Shown here piece after piece: positions 7,522 through 15,865 of a stretch of DNA of 17,529 nucleotides; within the stretch, counting starts at the first letter, position 1; the number at the start of each line of letters is the position of its first letter. The notes below the pieces were generated by a model. The model worked only from the letters and a program-made list of their open reading frames with translations, was not told the origin of the DNA and ran no database searches. This DNA is from an uncultured Bacilli bacterium (GTDB lineage Bacteria > Bacillota_I > Bacilli_A > RF39 > UBA660), in assembly GCA_934133015.1 (NCBI GenBank), contig CAKPAQ010000006.1:1-17529 (forward strand), given 5' to 3'. The position numbers were made by a program, and so were the translations under genes.

Positions 7522-8472
7522 ATGAAATTTAGATTAGGTTACGTGGCAATATCTTTAACACTTGATGAAATTGATCATTTTCATACTATGACCTATTCTT
7601 CATATCAAAAAAATAATAATCAGATAAATATTACTAAATTAGATGACATCATCAATAAAAATTTAGACTTATTAAAATTAATTCTAGAATACAATCTTAT
7701 AAATCAAATATATTTTTATCGCATTAGTCATCATATCATTCCTCTAGCTACACACACTAAAGTTAGATATGACTATATAAATAGATTTAAAGATAAATAT
7801 TTAGAAATTGGCAAAATCATAAAAAAGAATAACATCAGATTGGACTCCCATCCCGATCAATTTTGTGTATTAAATAGTACTAAAGAAGAGGTTGTACAAA
7901 ATAGTAAAAGAATCTTAAATTTTAACTATAAATTATTTAAAGCACTAAATATTAAAAGTAAAGTTGTTTTACATATAGGTGGTAGTGAAATAAGTAAACA
8001 AGATGGAATAAAAAGATTTAAAACTAATTTTTTAACTCTACCACCATACATTAAAAAAATGATAATATTAGAAAACGATGACAAAATATATAATATTGTT
8101 GATACTTTAGAACTATGTGAAGATTTAAAAATACCAATGGTTCTAGATTATCACCATTATTTGTGTAATCATGAAAAAGAAAAACTAATTGACTACCTAC
8201 CAAGAATATATAATACTTGGCAAAACACTGGTTTAAATCCTAAAGTTCATTTTTCTTCACCAAAAAGTAAAAAAGAAAAAAGAACTCATAGTACCTATAT
8301 AAGTCTTAAAGGATTTTTAAACTTTCTAAATGAAATAAAACAAATTCCTCAAGATATAGATATCATGTTAGAATGCAAAGGAAAAGACGAAGCTCTGCTT
8401 CGCCTATCTAGACAACTTATAATGACACCAGGTATTAAATATATAAACAATAGTACTTTTGAAATAGATTAG
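7522..8472 (+). CDS. uvsE: UV damage endonuclease UvsE/UvdE
   Basis: This TIM-barrel, metal-dependent enzyme nicks DNA 5' to UV photoproducts and other lesions and starts an alternative to nucleotide excision repair. The 316 residues fit the family length. They show the opening RLGYVAIS, YRISHH (66-71), HPDQF (110-114), LHIGG (150-154), LEND (183-186), DYHH (209-212), KVHFS (241-245), His256 and LECK (283-286). Together these supply the His, Glu and Asp ligands of the metal cluster. The start follows an AGGGTGA ribosome site by about five bases. It is the only plus-strand gene in the left two thirds of the window and its stop overlaps the convergent LysM gene by four bases. A cytoplasmic repair role is well supported by family membership. 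Confidence 0.95.
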   Translation: MKFRLGYVAISLTLDEIDHFHTMTYSSYQKNNNQINITKLDDIINKNLDLLKLILEYNLINQIYFYRISHHIIPLATHTKVRYDYINRFKDKYLEIGKIIKKNNIRLDSHPDQFCVLNSTKEEVVQNSKRILNFNYKLFKALNIKSKVVLHIGGSEISKQDGIKRFKTNFLTLPPYIKKMIILENDDKIYNIVDTLELCEDLKIPMVLDYHHYLCNHEKEKLIDYLPRIYNTWQNTGLNPKVHFSSPKSKKEKRTHSTYISLKGFLNFLNEIKQIPQDIDIMLECKGKDEALLRLSRQLIMTPGIKYINNSTFEID

Positions 8473-8484
8473 ACACTATTTTTT
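8462..8484 (+). terminator. Weak possible terminator of uvsE
   Basis: A six-base AT-rich stem (8462-8467 with 8476-8481), an eight-base loop and six T starting at 8479 span the uvsE stop codon. Position is right but the stem is weak; it also lies inside the 3' end of the convergent LysM gene. Confidence 0.3.
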
Positions 8485-8924
8485 CTATACACTATTACCT
8501 GGTTAGGTAATAAATATAAATTAGGATTATAATATACTAATTCTTCTTTAGGAATATTTAATTTTTCTGCCAAATCATTTAATCTATCATCTTCTTCTAC
8601 AATATAGACTAATGTTCCTTCTTTAGGTATAATTAACTGTTGATTTGGAAATATATACTCATTTAATTCTAAACCATTAAGTTCAGCTAACTGTTTAGAT
8701 GTTACTTGATGTTCATTAGCTATTTTATTTAATGTATCTCCTTTTTGAACATTATAATATGTAAATCCACTAGGAATAGTAACTGGAATTATTAATTCTT
8801 CACCTGGTGTTAATATAAAAGAATTCCCAAAATTATTGGCATTTATTAAATCTGTAACACTTATTCCATAAAGTTTAGCTACACTTACTATATTTTCACC
8901 ATCTTGAACAATATGTTTTTTCAT
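8469..8924 (-). CDS. Triple-LysM protein without signal peptide
   Basis: The 151 residues are almost entirely three LysM repeats, at about 3-47, 55-99 and 105-148. Each starts with an H/YxVxxGD-like strand and ends in a proline or IxIP/VIVY strand. LysM modules bind GlcNAc-containing glycans such as peptidoglycan. There is no signal peptide or membrane segment, so the protein is either exported by another route or deposited from the cytoplasm, as with spore-coat LysM proteins such as SafA. Whether this organism forms spores cannot be judged here. The start has AGGAGG six bases upstream. It lies 34 bases downstream of the membrane-anchored gene and is probably co-transcribed with it. The third repeat is the most divergent. 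Confidence 0.88.
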   Translation of the reverse strand: MKKHIVQDGENIVSVAKLYGISVTDLINANNFGNSFILTPGEELIIPVTIPSGFTYYNVQKGDTLNKIANEHQVTSKQLAELNGLELNEYIFPNQQLIIPKEGTLVYIVEEDDRLNDLAEKLNIPKEELVYYNPNLYLLPNQVIVYRKNSV

Positions 8925-8958
8925 TTTTACCTCCTATACATCATATGAAAAAAGAAAC

Positions 8959-10215
8959 CTATTCATCACTAGATTTCTTATAAACATTATAAATATTTGT
9001 ATAATTATAATTCCACTCAGTATTTTTTAATATTTTTCTAACTCCATACTCCATATCATAATAATACAATGTATCACCATCTATAAAATATAAAGTATCT
9101 TTAGCTACTGTTAGTTCTTTTAAGTTATTCTTTTTAAAAAGCAATACTGGTTTTACCCCATTTGTTTTATTCAATCGATAGTAAGATCCATCATCAGTTG
9201 AAAAATAAAAACATGACTTTCCTTCTATTATTTCTTTTGGATTATAATTTTTTAATACTTCATTATTAGTAAAAGTTAAATTAAACTTTTTCTTACTACT
9301 AACTAAATCATATATATTAACTTCTTCCCATTTTCCATCATAATATCTAGCATTATTTTCCTTATTACCTACAATATTTTCACTTTTTTTATCAGGATCT
9401 ATTTCAATTTGAATTAAGTTATCAGGATCTAAATAATATAATTTATTATCAACCACACCATTTATAAAAGTATCTTGATTAAGTGTTTCATTTAACTTCA
9501 TTTTTGTACGTTTATAACTAACTAAATCAATAATATATAACTCACTAAAATCATTAACATTATCATACTCATATATAGGTGTTACATAATATTTACCAAC
9601 TACTGTTCCATGAGTATTATTATATTTATCAAAATTATATAATTCTTCATAATCACTTGTTTTATCATTAATAATACTTATTCCTTTATAATTCCATACT
9701 GACACTACATCACCTGAAATAAAATTATTCTTATATCTTACTAACGATAAAACTTCATCTTCTTCATTATTTGCTTCGTTCCACATTGATTGGTTATAAC
9801 CTTTACTCTTTAAATAAGCAACAAATTCTAAGACAATATTATCACCCTTAACTGCCTCATAAGAATAAGTAACATTATCCATACTACATTCAATTTCTAA
9901 TGATTTACCATCCAATAAAATAGGTGATATACAAATCATTTTATCTTTATCAGTTACTTCTATTTTATCAATTATTTTCTTTTGCTTATTATAATTATTA
10001 TTTACTATATAACTAAAGGTACTATTACTACCATTAATTGTAATACTATATGAATTAGAATCTAACTTATTATAATCCTCAATTACCTTATATTCTACAT
10101 TATTAAGATTATAGTCATATTCAACATGATGACTTGTCTTAAAGAAAGTAACACCCCATTCAACTGCAACTAGTATTACTATAAGTAAAAAAATTAAAGA
10201 TAATGTTCTTTTCAT
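8959..10215 (-). CDS. Membrane-anchored extracytoplasmic protein, possibly beta-propeller
   Basis: An N-terminal hydrophobic segment (about 4-26) after MKRT acts as signal anchor; no lipobox is seen. The remaining 390 residues are polar, Asn/Tyr/Lys-rich and strand-rich. Repeated blocks such as NKLYYLD, SCFYFSTDDGSYYRL and DTLYFIDGDTLYYYD resemble blades of a beta-propeller of the DUF5050 type. That reading rests on the pattern only; no enzyme motif is visible. The start has an AGGATGTGATG ribosome site, and a TATAAT (minus strand, 10235-10240) sits just before it, right after the terminator of the preceding gene, so it probably opens a two-gene unit with the LysM gene. Likely role at the outer face of the membrane, function unknown. 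Confidence 0.82.
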   Translation of the reverse strand: MKRTLSLIFLLIVILVAVEWGVTFFKTSHHVEYDYNLNNVEYKVIEDYNKLDSNSYSITINGSNSTFSYIVNNNYNKQKKIIDKIEVTDKDKMICISPILLDGKSLEIECSMDNVTYSYEAVKGDNIVLEFVAYLKSKGYNQSMWNEANNEEDEVLSLVRYKNNFISGDVVSVWNYKGISIINDKTSDYEELYNFDKYNNTHGTVVGKYYVTPIYEYDNVNDFSELYIIDLVSYKRTKMKLNETLNQDTFINGVVDNKLYYLDPDNLIQIEIDPDKKSENIVGNKENNARYYDGKWEEVNIYDLVSSKKKFNLTFTNNEVLKNYNPKEIIEGKSCFYFSTDDGSYYRLNKTNGVKPVLLFKKNNLKELTVAKDTLYFIDGDTLYYYDMEYGVRKILKNTEWNYNYTNIYNVYKKSSDE

Positions 10216-10234
10216 ATCATCACATCCTACAATA

Positions 10235-10240
10235 ATTATA
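10235..10240 (-). promoter_or_regulatory. -10 element before the membrane-anchored gene
   Basis: Perfect TATAAT on the minus strand, 19 bases upstream of the ATG. The position expected for -35 is a T-run belonging to the upstream terminator, so only the -10 is convincing. Confidence 0.35.
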
Positions 10241-10249
10241 CCTTAATTA

Positions 10250-10298
10250 GAAAATAAAAAAAAGAGAAATTATTTAGTATTTTTACTTAACAATTTCT
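10250..10298 (-). terminator. Strong terminator of the PH-like gene
   Basis: On the minus strand 10284-10298 and 10265-10279 form a 15-position stem with one mismatch and one wobble around a four-base loop, followed by eight T and more T-rich sequence. The stem incorporates the last codons and stop of the PH-like gene. It splits the minus-strand run into two transcripts, unless it is leaky. Confidence 0.85.
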
Positions 10299-10710
10299 TT
10301 TTTTCTCTCATCATATAAGTAGAAATCATTGTTTCTATTTCTGGAAGAGCTTTTTTATCTATATTAGATAATGTTATAAATTCTTTTATTGTATCAATGT
10401 ATATTTTACCCCAAATGACACCAGATAATACTTTTAAATCATTAAATAAATCTGGAGTAACTGAATCTAAAAAGTATCCAAATACTACTCTTTTTCTACC
10501 AATTAGTAATCTTTTATTAGTTAACGCAATTACTGCTGTAGAAGTTAAATCCAAAGGATTATCATTTTTCTGTGCCGCAAATACATAAAGAATTTTTTCA
10601 TCTGGATTTAGATGTTTTTCAATAATCTTACTATTTTTCTTTAAACGCCATGCGACAGTCATTCCATATTTCTTTTTGAAATTCTTAACACTCTCATATA
10701 CATTATTCAA
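10270..10710 (-). CDS. Small PH-domain-like protein
   Basis: About 146 residues with a basic helical N-terminus followed by a bacterial PH-like core. The core has a DEKILYVFAAQ strand, a TAVIALTNKRLLIG strand pair, then VIWGKIYIDTIKEF, and a Lys-rich C-terminal helix. The TNKRLLIG pattern is typical of bacterial PH (bPH/YokE-like) domains. I place the start at the TTG at 10710, four bases after GGTGAT. A GTG at 10722 overlaps the thioredoxin gene stop by one base but has no ribosome site. The gene is thus translationally close to the thioredoxin gene and ends inside a strong terminator. No catalytic motif or membrane span is seen, so a cytoplasmic binding role is likely. Confidence 0.75.
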   Translation of the reverse strand: MNNVYESVKNFKKKYGMTVAWRLKKNSKIIEKHLNPDEKILYVFAAQKNDNPLDLTSTAVIALTNKRLLIGRKRVVFGYFLDSVTPDLFNDLKVLSGVIWGKIYIDTIKEFITLSNIDKKALPEIETMISTYMMREKKKLLSKNTK

Positions 10711-10721
10711 ATTTATCACCA

Positions 10722-11294
10722 CTATTCACTAATAAATCCGTTGTTACTTAACAATTGAATCATTTGTTGAGTTCCACGAGCTCCTGAATCAACAACAGTT
10801 ACTTTTTTATTTTCAATAACTACAAATGTTGGAGTACCAAAACTTTCTAAACTTTCATGTAATGTAGCTAAATCTTTTCCTTCTTCTTGAGTCATTTCTC
10901 CAACGTTTAAGTAATTGATTTGAACACCATATTTATAAACTAAATATTTTAAAATAGGTTTTTGATATAAACACCATCCACATTGTTCAGAACCTAAAAA
11001 TACGAATTTCTTTTCTCCATTATTTAAAGCTTTTTTAAACTCATCATATTTCATAGAATTAAGTTCACCTTGTTCATCATCTCTTAATTCTTCCCCATCT
11101 TCTAACAATGGATTTGTAGTAGTTTCTTCTTGATTATTAGAGCTACTACCTGAATTAGTATTAGTATTAGTGTTAGTACTATATTTATTATCACTTGTCT
11201 TGTCAGAAACAATATAAATTAATCCAATCACAATAATAATCCCAAATAATACTATAATACCTGTTTTAATTTTTTCTAATTGTTCTTTTTCCAT
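10722..11294 (-). CDS. Membrane-anchored thioredoxin-fold protein
   Basis: A single membrane helix (about 11-30) anchors the protein, with the C-terminus predicted outside. A low-complexity Asn/Thr/Ser/Glu linker (about 38-75) leads to a thioredoxin-like domain (80-190). The redox pair is Cys105-Gly-Trp-Cys108 and the cis-proline loop is GTPTF (153-157). This resembles membrane-tethered thiol oxidoreductases and bacteriocin-accessory thioredoxins, acting on thiols at the cell surface. The start has AGGAGG eight bases upstream. It lies 28 bases after the thermonuclease gene, which carries Cys32 and Cys79 in its mature part. These could form a disulfide handled by this protein (inference). Confidence 0.88.
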   Translation of the reverse strand: MEKEQLEKIKTGIIVLFGIIIVIGLIYIVSDKTSDNKYSTNTNTNTNSGSSSNNQEETTTNPLLEDGEELRDDEQGELNSMKYDEFKKALNNGEKKFVFLGSEQCGWCLYQKPILKYLVYKYGVQINYLNVGEMTQEEGKDLATLHESLESFGTPTFVVIENKKVTVVDSGARGTQQMIQLLSNNGFISE

Positions 11295-11322
11295 TTAATA
11301 TACCTCCTTAACAACATCTTAA

Positions 11323-11982
11323 TTATATCATACTTTCAATAAATGTCGCAATATTGTCTAACAAACTATTTATATAATCTATAACTTTTCCTAATAAATC
11401 ATCGATAAGTTTATCAATAAAGTTCTTACTATCTTTACTTTTACTAGAAGTACTAGTCTTACTACTGCTCTTGGTATCTTTAGTAGTAGTCGTTTCTGTA
11501 TTATCAGTTAAACTCCAAATTCCTAATTTTTTAGTTTTGGCAACTTCTTGAGTAGATTGAATCTTTACTGTATATTTATAGTCTCCATATAAATAATCTA
11601 CTTTGGCTAACCCTCTACTGACTAATTCATCTTGTAGTAATTTACCATCAACAAATACCCAGGCTAAATAGCGTCCATATTTATCTTCTTTATCACTATT
11701 TGGATCACTTTCTAAGATTATTTCTTTGGCATTAGTTAAACTATCACAAGTATAAGTACTTGCTTCTTTACCAAATGGTTGTTCCTTTTTAGTTGGATGA
11801 ACTGTTTCTGGCGTATCAATAGCTAAAAATCTAGTTTTATAAGTTGTACCACTACTATCCTTAAAAGTAGCAGTATCACCATCAATACATTTTTCTAAAG
11901 TAACACTTAAGGTATCATCCGCAAATACTAAAGTTGGACAACACATAATCATAAATATCAATATTAATAATTTCTTTTTCAT
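11323..11982 (-). CDS. Secreted thermonuclease (SNase family)
   Basis: A Sec signal peptide (1-21, with VFA before the mature DDT) leads to a staphylococcal-nuclease domain (about 24-160). The calcium and catalytic residues are present: Asp34 and Asp36 in DGDT, Arg51, Asp56 and Glu59 in the IDTPE loop, and Arg104 in YGRYLAW. It should degrade extracellular DNA and RNA for nutrition or defence. A Ser/Thr/Lys linker (about 162-185) leads to a C-terminal amphipathic, Ile/Leu-rich helix (about 186-219) not found in the classic enzyme, which could attach it to the membrane. Start: GAGGTGG five bases upstream of ATG. Only ten bases separate it from the YlmH-like gene, whose TGA stop touches this ribosome site. 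Confidence 0.93.
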   Translation of the reverse strand: MKKKLLILIFMIMCCPTLVFADDTLSVTLEKCIDGDTATFKDSSGTTYKTRFLAIDTPETVHPTKKEQPFGKEASTYTCDSLTNAKEIILESDPNSDKEDKYGRYLAWVFVDGKLLQDELVSRGLAKVDYLYGDYKYTVKIQSTQEVAKTKKLGIWSLTDNTETTTTKDTKSSSKTSTSSKSKDSKNFIDKLIDDLLGKVIDYINSLLDNIATFIESMI

Positions 11983-11992
11983 TTAGACCACC

Positions 11993-12742
11993 TCAACAAT
12001 ATTCAAATATTTCTAATATATATTTATCTTTTTTAGTAGAAGCTATAATCTTACCTACTTTAAACTTACCAACTCTTCTAATAGATAAAATATCTCCCTC
12101 ATTTAACAATAATATATTCTTATAACTAATCATATAATTAACCATTACTTCACCACTAGTTATCTTATCTTGTGAAATACTTCTACTAAAATTACCAAGT
12201 TTACTAACTATAATATCAAGTCTCATACTACCAACGATAACTTCTCTTCTCTTAAATAAATCATGATCGAGTACTATTTCTGGAACTATTTCCAATTTAA
12301 CTATACTATTACCTATCTTAGTAAGATTATTTTCAATAAATGTATTAAGTCTTGTTAAATTAACCAAATAAAAGTAATCACTACATACATAAATATCACC
12401 AATAGTATCATAACTTAATCCTAAGTTAAACAAACTACCTAATATATCTTTATGTCTAACCCTAGCTGAAGTTTTACCTAAATAAATAGTAAGTTTATCA
12501 CTATCATCACCAAAACAAATAAGCTTCTTTTCACTATCAGGAAATACGCTAATTATTTGATAAACAATATTAGTATTACTAACCTTTCTCTTCCAAAGTT
12601 CAATTTCCCTAGGATTTAAAAAATTACTAGTAGAAGATATACCTTTATTTTTATAAAGTAAGTATTTATCTAATAAGTTAGAAATTAACATTTTATCTTC
12701 TTTTTCAAGACCATATAATATATTTTCTCTATCTATTTTCAT
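11993..12742 (-). CDS. ylmH: YlmH-like S4-domain ribosome-associated protein
   Basis: The 249-residue length and layout fit the YlmH family. An N-terminal region is followed by the family signature VRHKDILGSL..LGL..DTIGDI (95-117) and a C-terminal S4 RNA-binding domain (about 173-235, from MRLDIIVSKLGNFSR to DILSIRRVGKFKVG). B. subtilis YlmH binds peptidyl-tRNA-obstructed 50S subunits and aids ribosome rescue. I chose ATG at 12742 because GGGGAT lies six bases upstream; the frame could extend 18 codons to an ATG at 12796, but the extension is Lys/Ile-rich and lacks homology to the family. In Bacillus the gene sits in a division-gene cluster; here it heads a string of envelope and secreted-protein genes. 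It ends in TGA, evidence that TGA is a stop in this genome. Confidence 0.9.
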   Translation of the reverse strand: MKIDRENILYGLEKEDKMLISNLLDKYLLYKNKGISSTSNFLNPREIELWKRKVSNTNIVYQIISVFPDSEKKLICFGDDSDKLTIYLGKTSARVRHKDILGSLFNLGLSYDTIGDIYVCSDYFYLVNLTRLNTFIENNLTKIGNSIVKLEIVPEIVLDHDLFKRREVIVGSMRLDIIVSKLGNFSRSISQDKITSGEVMVNYMISYKNILLLNEGDILSIRRVGKFKVGKIIASTKKDKYILEIFEYC

Positions 12743-12888
12743 ATAATCCCCGTTATTATTATATAATATTTTTATTTTTAATTTTTCAATTTTCATATAT
12801 ATTTACATACCTTTACACTAATAATCTTTTTTTATTTCTAAATAGTAATTCTAATGAATAGAATATTTCAGGAAGAGAGGATTATATA

Positions 12889-13800
12889 ATGAACAAAGTT
12901 AAGATTGGAATACCTAAAGCATTACTCTTTTACAAATATGGAAATTTATGGTGTAGTTTTTTTGAAGAGTTAGGTTGTGATATTGTAATAAGTCCTAATA
13001 CTAATCGAGAAATATTAGAATATGGTAATAAGTACAGTGTAGATGAAGCTTGTTTATCAATGAAAATTTATATGGGACATGTCTATTATTTACTTGATAA
13101 ATGTGATTATATTTTAGTACCAAGAATTATATGTTTAAAAAAGAATGAAAAACTTTGTACTAATTTTTCTGCTTTATATGATTTAATTAGAAATACTTTT
13201 GATAAAAATATAATTCACTATAATATTGATGTTGAAAATCATGAGGATGAGTTTTATGCTTTCACTACAATGGGTTTAGAATTAGGTTTTAGTTATCGAA
13301 AAATAGTAAAAGCTTATAAAACAGCTAAACAAAATGAAAAACTAAAATTAGAAAGAAAAATAAGTAAGCAAAAAGCTTTAATAGCTAGTAGTAAAAAAAT
13401 AAAGATTTTACTCGCAGGACATCCTTATAATTTGTATGATGACTTTATAGGTAAACCCATTATAAATCTACTTGAACATAATAATATTGATATTATATAT
13501 AGTGATTTATATGATAAAAAATATTTAAATAGTGAAGTTAATAAAATAAGTAAAAAAAATTATTGGACTTACAACAGAGAAATAATAGCCGCCATTAGTC
13601 ATTATAAGGATAATGTAGATGGAATTATTTTACTTACTACTTTTCCTTGTGGACCTGATTCTTTAAGTAATGAAATGATATTACGTAGTGTTGATATTCC
13701 TATAACTAATATTATTATTGACGATGAAAGCGGCGAAGCTGGACTAATAACTAGAATTGAAAGTTTCATTGATATTTTAGAAGAAAGGACAGGTTTATAA
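12889..13800 (+). CDS. Acyl-CoA dehydratase activase-related protein (DUF2229/COG3580)
   Basis: First gene of a three-gene operon. The opening KIGIPKALLFYKYGNLWCSFF is the hallmark of the DUF2229 family, in which a protein related to 2-hydroxyacyl-CoA dehydratase subunits accompanies or is fused to the iron-sulfur activase. Cysteines at 55 (DEACLS), 82 and 90 (ICLKKNEKLC) and 254 (TFPCGPDSL) are placed to bind a cluster. The 303 residues match about one domain of the roughly 1,400-residue fused proteins of clostridia. The start has GAGAGG eight bases upstream. It ends directly against the next start codon with no gap, so the two are almost certainly co-translated. No dehydratase substrate can be inferred. 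Confidence 0.87.
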   Translation: MNKVKIGIPKALLFYKYGNLWCSFFEELGCDIVISPNTNREILEYGNKYSVDEACLSMKIYMGHVYYLLDKCDYILVPRIICLKKNEKLCTNFSALYDLIRNTFDKNIIHYNIDVENHEDEFYAFTTMGLELGFSYRKIVKAYKTAKQNEKLKLERKISKQKALIASSKKIKILLAGHPYNLYDDFIGKPIINLLEHNNIDIIYSDLYDKKYLNSEVNKISKKNYWTYNREIIAAISHYKDNVDGIILLTTFPCGPDSLSNEMILRSVDIPITNIIIDDESGEAGLITRIESFIDILEERTGL

Positions 13801-14868
13801 ATGAATAATAAAATTGTTAGTTTCCCCCATCTAGGTAATTATTATTACCCAATTAGTTTCTTACTAAAAAAAATCACACCATGTATTGTTAAACCATCCC
13901 CTCCTATTACTAAAAGAACAATTGAATTAGGAAGTAAGTATTCACCTGATTTTGTTTGTGTACCTTTTAAATATAATTTAGGTAATTTTATAGAGTCCTT
14001 AAAAAATGGAGCCGATATCTTAGTTCAAGCAGGTGGTGGTTGTAGATATGGTTATTATGCTGAAGTACAGAAAAAAATATTAAGAGATTTAGGATATGAA
14101 TTTGAATTTATAAACCTAGTAAGTGAAGATCATTTCACAGTAAAATCTTTATTTAAAACTTTTAAAAAATTAAACCCAAAACTTTCTTTTTTTAAATTTG
14201 CTTACTACGCTCTTCTAACTATTCTAATGATTAGATATATGGATAATATAGATCAATATATAAGATTGAATGTTGGCTTTGAAGAAATTGAAAATAGTTT
14301 TGAAAATCTAAATAAAAAAATGTTAATGTCATTTACTAAATGTAAGGGATATATATCACTTACTAAAAGGTATTTTAAATATAAAAAAAAGTTTAAAAAA
14401 TTAAAGATAAATAAACCAAAAGATTGTTTAAAAGTTGGAATAATTGGAGAATTATATACTTCTATGGAACCATGGGCTAGTTTCTTTATTGAAAAAGAGT
14501 TAGCTAAAATGAAAATTGAAGTTAAACGATTTACTAATGTATCATATTTACTTTATCAAAAGAAATTACATAAGAAGAAGATGTTAAGATATATTCCTGA
14601 ATATTGTAAATATACAATTGGTGCGGATGGAATGGATAATGTATATCGTGCTAAATATTTGGCTAATCAAGGATATGATGGTCTAATTCATATAAAACCA
14701 TTTGGTTGTACTCCAGAAATTGGGGCAATTCCTATTATTAGAAAAGTATGTAATGATTATAAAATGCCTATTATTTTCTTTTCATTTGATAGTGCGACTA
14801 GTGATACTGGTATTAAGACAAGATTAGAAGCATTTTATGATATGTTAAAAGAAAGGAAAGATCGTTAA
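13801..14868 (+). CDS. 2-hydroxyacyl-CoA dehydratase-related protein (COG3581)
   Basis: A 355-residue partner of the preceding protein. It opens with KIVSFPHLGNYY and carries Cys28, Cys53 (DFVCVPF), Cys81 (GGGCRYGYY) and Cys303 (PFGCTPEIG). These are the conserved positions expected to hold an iron-sulfur cluster in this family of dehydratase / double-cubane-like proteins. A basic middle section (about 180-205) links the two halves. The ribosome site is AAAGGA within the end of the previous gene. Its stop overlaps the next start by one base (TAATG), evidence for coupled translation. The family is clear; whether it binds a cluster and what it reduces are unknown. Confidence 0.87.
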   Translation: MNNKIVSFPHLGNYYYPISFLLKKITPCIVKPSPPITKRTIELGSKYSPDFVCVPFKYNLGNFIESLKNGADILVQAGGGCRYGYYAEVQKKILRDLGYEFEFINLVSEDHFTVKSLFKTFKKLNPKLSFFKFAYYALLTILMIRYMDNIDQYIRLNVGFEEIENSFENLNKKMLMSFTKCKGYISLTKRYFKYKKKFKKLKINKPKDCLKVGIIGELYTSMEPWASFFIEKELAKMKIEVKRFTNVSYLLYQKKLHKKKMLRYIPEYCKYTIGADGMDNVYRAKYLANQGYDGLIHIKPFGCTPEIGAIPIIRKVCNDYKMPIIFFSFDSATSDTGIKTRLEAFYDMLKERKDR

Positions 14869-15815
14869 TGAATTGTTATATGGGAGTAGATGTTGGTTCT
14901 ATTTCTACTAAGGGAGTTATTATTGATGATAATAATAATATAATTGCTAGTGATTATTTATGGACTAAGGGTAATCCAATTGAAGCTGTTAAACAGTTAG
15001 TAAATAGTTTAAATGAGAAAGTTAAAAATATTGATTGTAATATTATTGGAATTGGAACAACAGGTAGTGCTAGAAAATTAATTGGTGCGATGCTTAACGC
15101 AAGTGTTGTTAAAAATGAAATAACTGCTCATGCAATTGGTACTTTATCTAGACATCCCAATGTTAGAACTATTTTTGAAATTGGTGGACAGGATTCTAAG
15201 ATTATTTTATTAGAGGATGGAATTGTTGTAGATTATGCGATGAATACGTTATGTGCAGCTGGTACTGGTGCTTTTTTATCTAGTCAAGCAGAAAGATTAG
15301 GTGTTGATGTAAAAGATTTTGGAAGTATTGCCATAAAAGCTAAAAAGCCTACAAAGATTGCGGCTCGTTGTACTGTTTTTGCAGAAAGTGATTTAGTACA
15401 TAAAATGCAAATTGGATATTCTAAGGAAGATATTATTGCTGGTCTATGTAAAAGTGTTGTAGCTAATTATTTGAATAATGTTGGAAAAGGTAAAAAGATA
15501 AAAGAGCCGGTTATTTTTCAAGGTGGAGTTAGTAAAAACATTGGTGTTAAAAAAGCTTTTGAAGAAGAAATTGGTCATGAAGTAATTGTTGATGAGGATG
15601 GACATTTAATGGGAGCTTTAGGAGTAGCTATTTTATCAAAGAAAAAAAGAATAACTAAAAAGTTTTCTTTCTCAATTACTGATGATGATTTTGAAACAAG
15701 AGGAATCGAATGTAATAAATGTCCTAATCATTGTGAAATAATATGTGTAAGAAGAAATAAAGAATTAATAGATAGTTGGGGAAATCGTTGCAGTAATGGT
15801 GAATTAAAAAAGTAA
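14868..15815 (+). CDS. ASKHA iron-sulfur activase (HgdC/BcrA/BadF-type)
   Basis: The 315 residues begin with the phosphate loop VDVGSISTKG (7-16) and contain GTTGSARK, FEIGGQDSK (103-111) and the second ATP motif FQGGVSKN. Two cysteines, Cys129 in TLCAAGTG and Cys168 in ARCTVFAESD, are those that hold the single [4Fe-4S] cluster shared by the activase homodimer. These enzymes use ATP to push a low-potential electron into a dehydratase-type partner. An unusual C-terminal tail carries five more Cys (282, 285, 289, 293, 308), as in the fused long forms. It lies in the same operon as two dehydratase-related proteins, its probable partners. Confidence 0.93.
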   Translation: MNCYMGVDVGSISTKGVIIDDNNNIIASDYLWTKGNPIEAVKQLVNSLNEKVKNIDCNIIGIGTTGSARKLIGAMLNASVVKNEITAHAIGTLSRHPNVRTIFEIGGQDSKIILLEDGIVVDYAMNTLCAAGTGAFLSSQAERLGVDVKDFGSIAIKAKKPTKIAARCTVFAESDLVHKMQIGYSKEDIIAGLCKSVVANYLNNVGKGKKIKEPVIFQGGVSKNIGVKKAFEEEIGHEVIVDEDGHLMGALGVAILSKKKRITKKFSFSITDDDFETRGIECNKCPNHCEIICVRRNKELIDSWGNRCSNGELKK

Positions 15816-15865
15816 TTACAAAAACCTGGTAAAATGCTTTGATACTTTATCAGGTTTTATTTTAT
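15816..15865. terminator. Bidirectional terminator between the activase and RT genes
   Basis: Arms 15821-15833 and 15846-15858 pair over 13 positions with one wobble around a 12-base loop. On the plus strand the stem is followed by a T-rich tail, ending the activase operon. On the minus strand TTTTTG follows the stem, so it can also end the reverse-transcriptase transcript. Confidence 0.8.

Noticed and set aside
10397..10588. 63-codon open frame on the plus strand
   Set aside because: It is antisense to the PH-like gene, has no ribosome site, and its composition is that of a reverse-strand shadow.
11993..11995. Mycoplasma-type genetic code (TGA as Trp)
   Set aside because: The YlmH-like gene ends at TGA directly before the next ribosome site, Trp is written TGG throughout, and no gene is interrupted only by TGA.
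12743..12796. N-terminal extension of the YlmH-like protein by 18 codons
   Set aside because: The extension is low-complexity and without a ribosome site, whereas GGGGAT precedes the internal ATG at 12742.
12848..12864. Six-base inverted repeat with five-base spacer upstream of the activase operon as an operator
   Set aside because: Short and AT-only apart from one pair per arm; expected by chance in such DNA and no regulator is linked.
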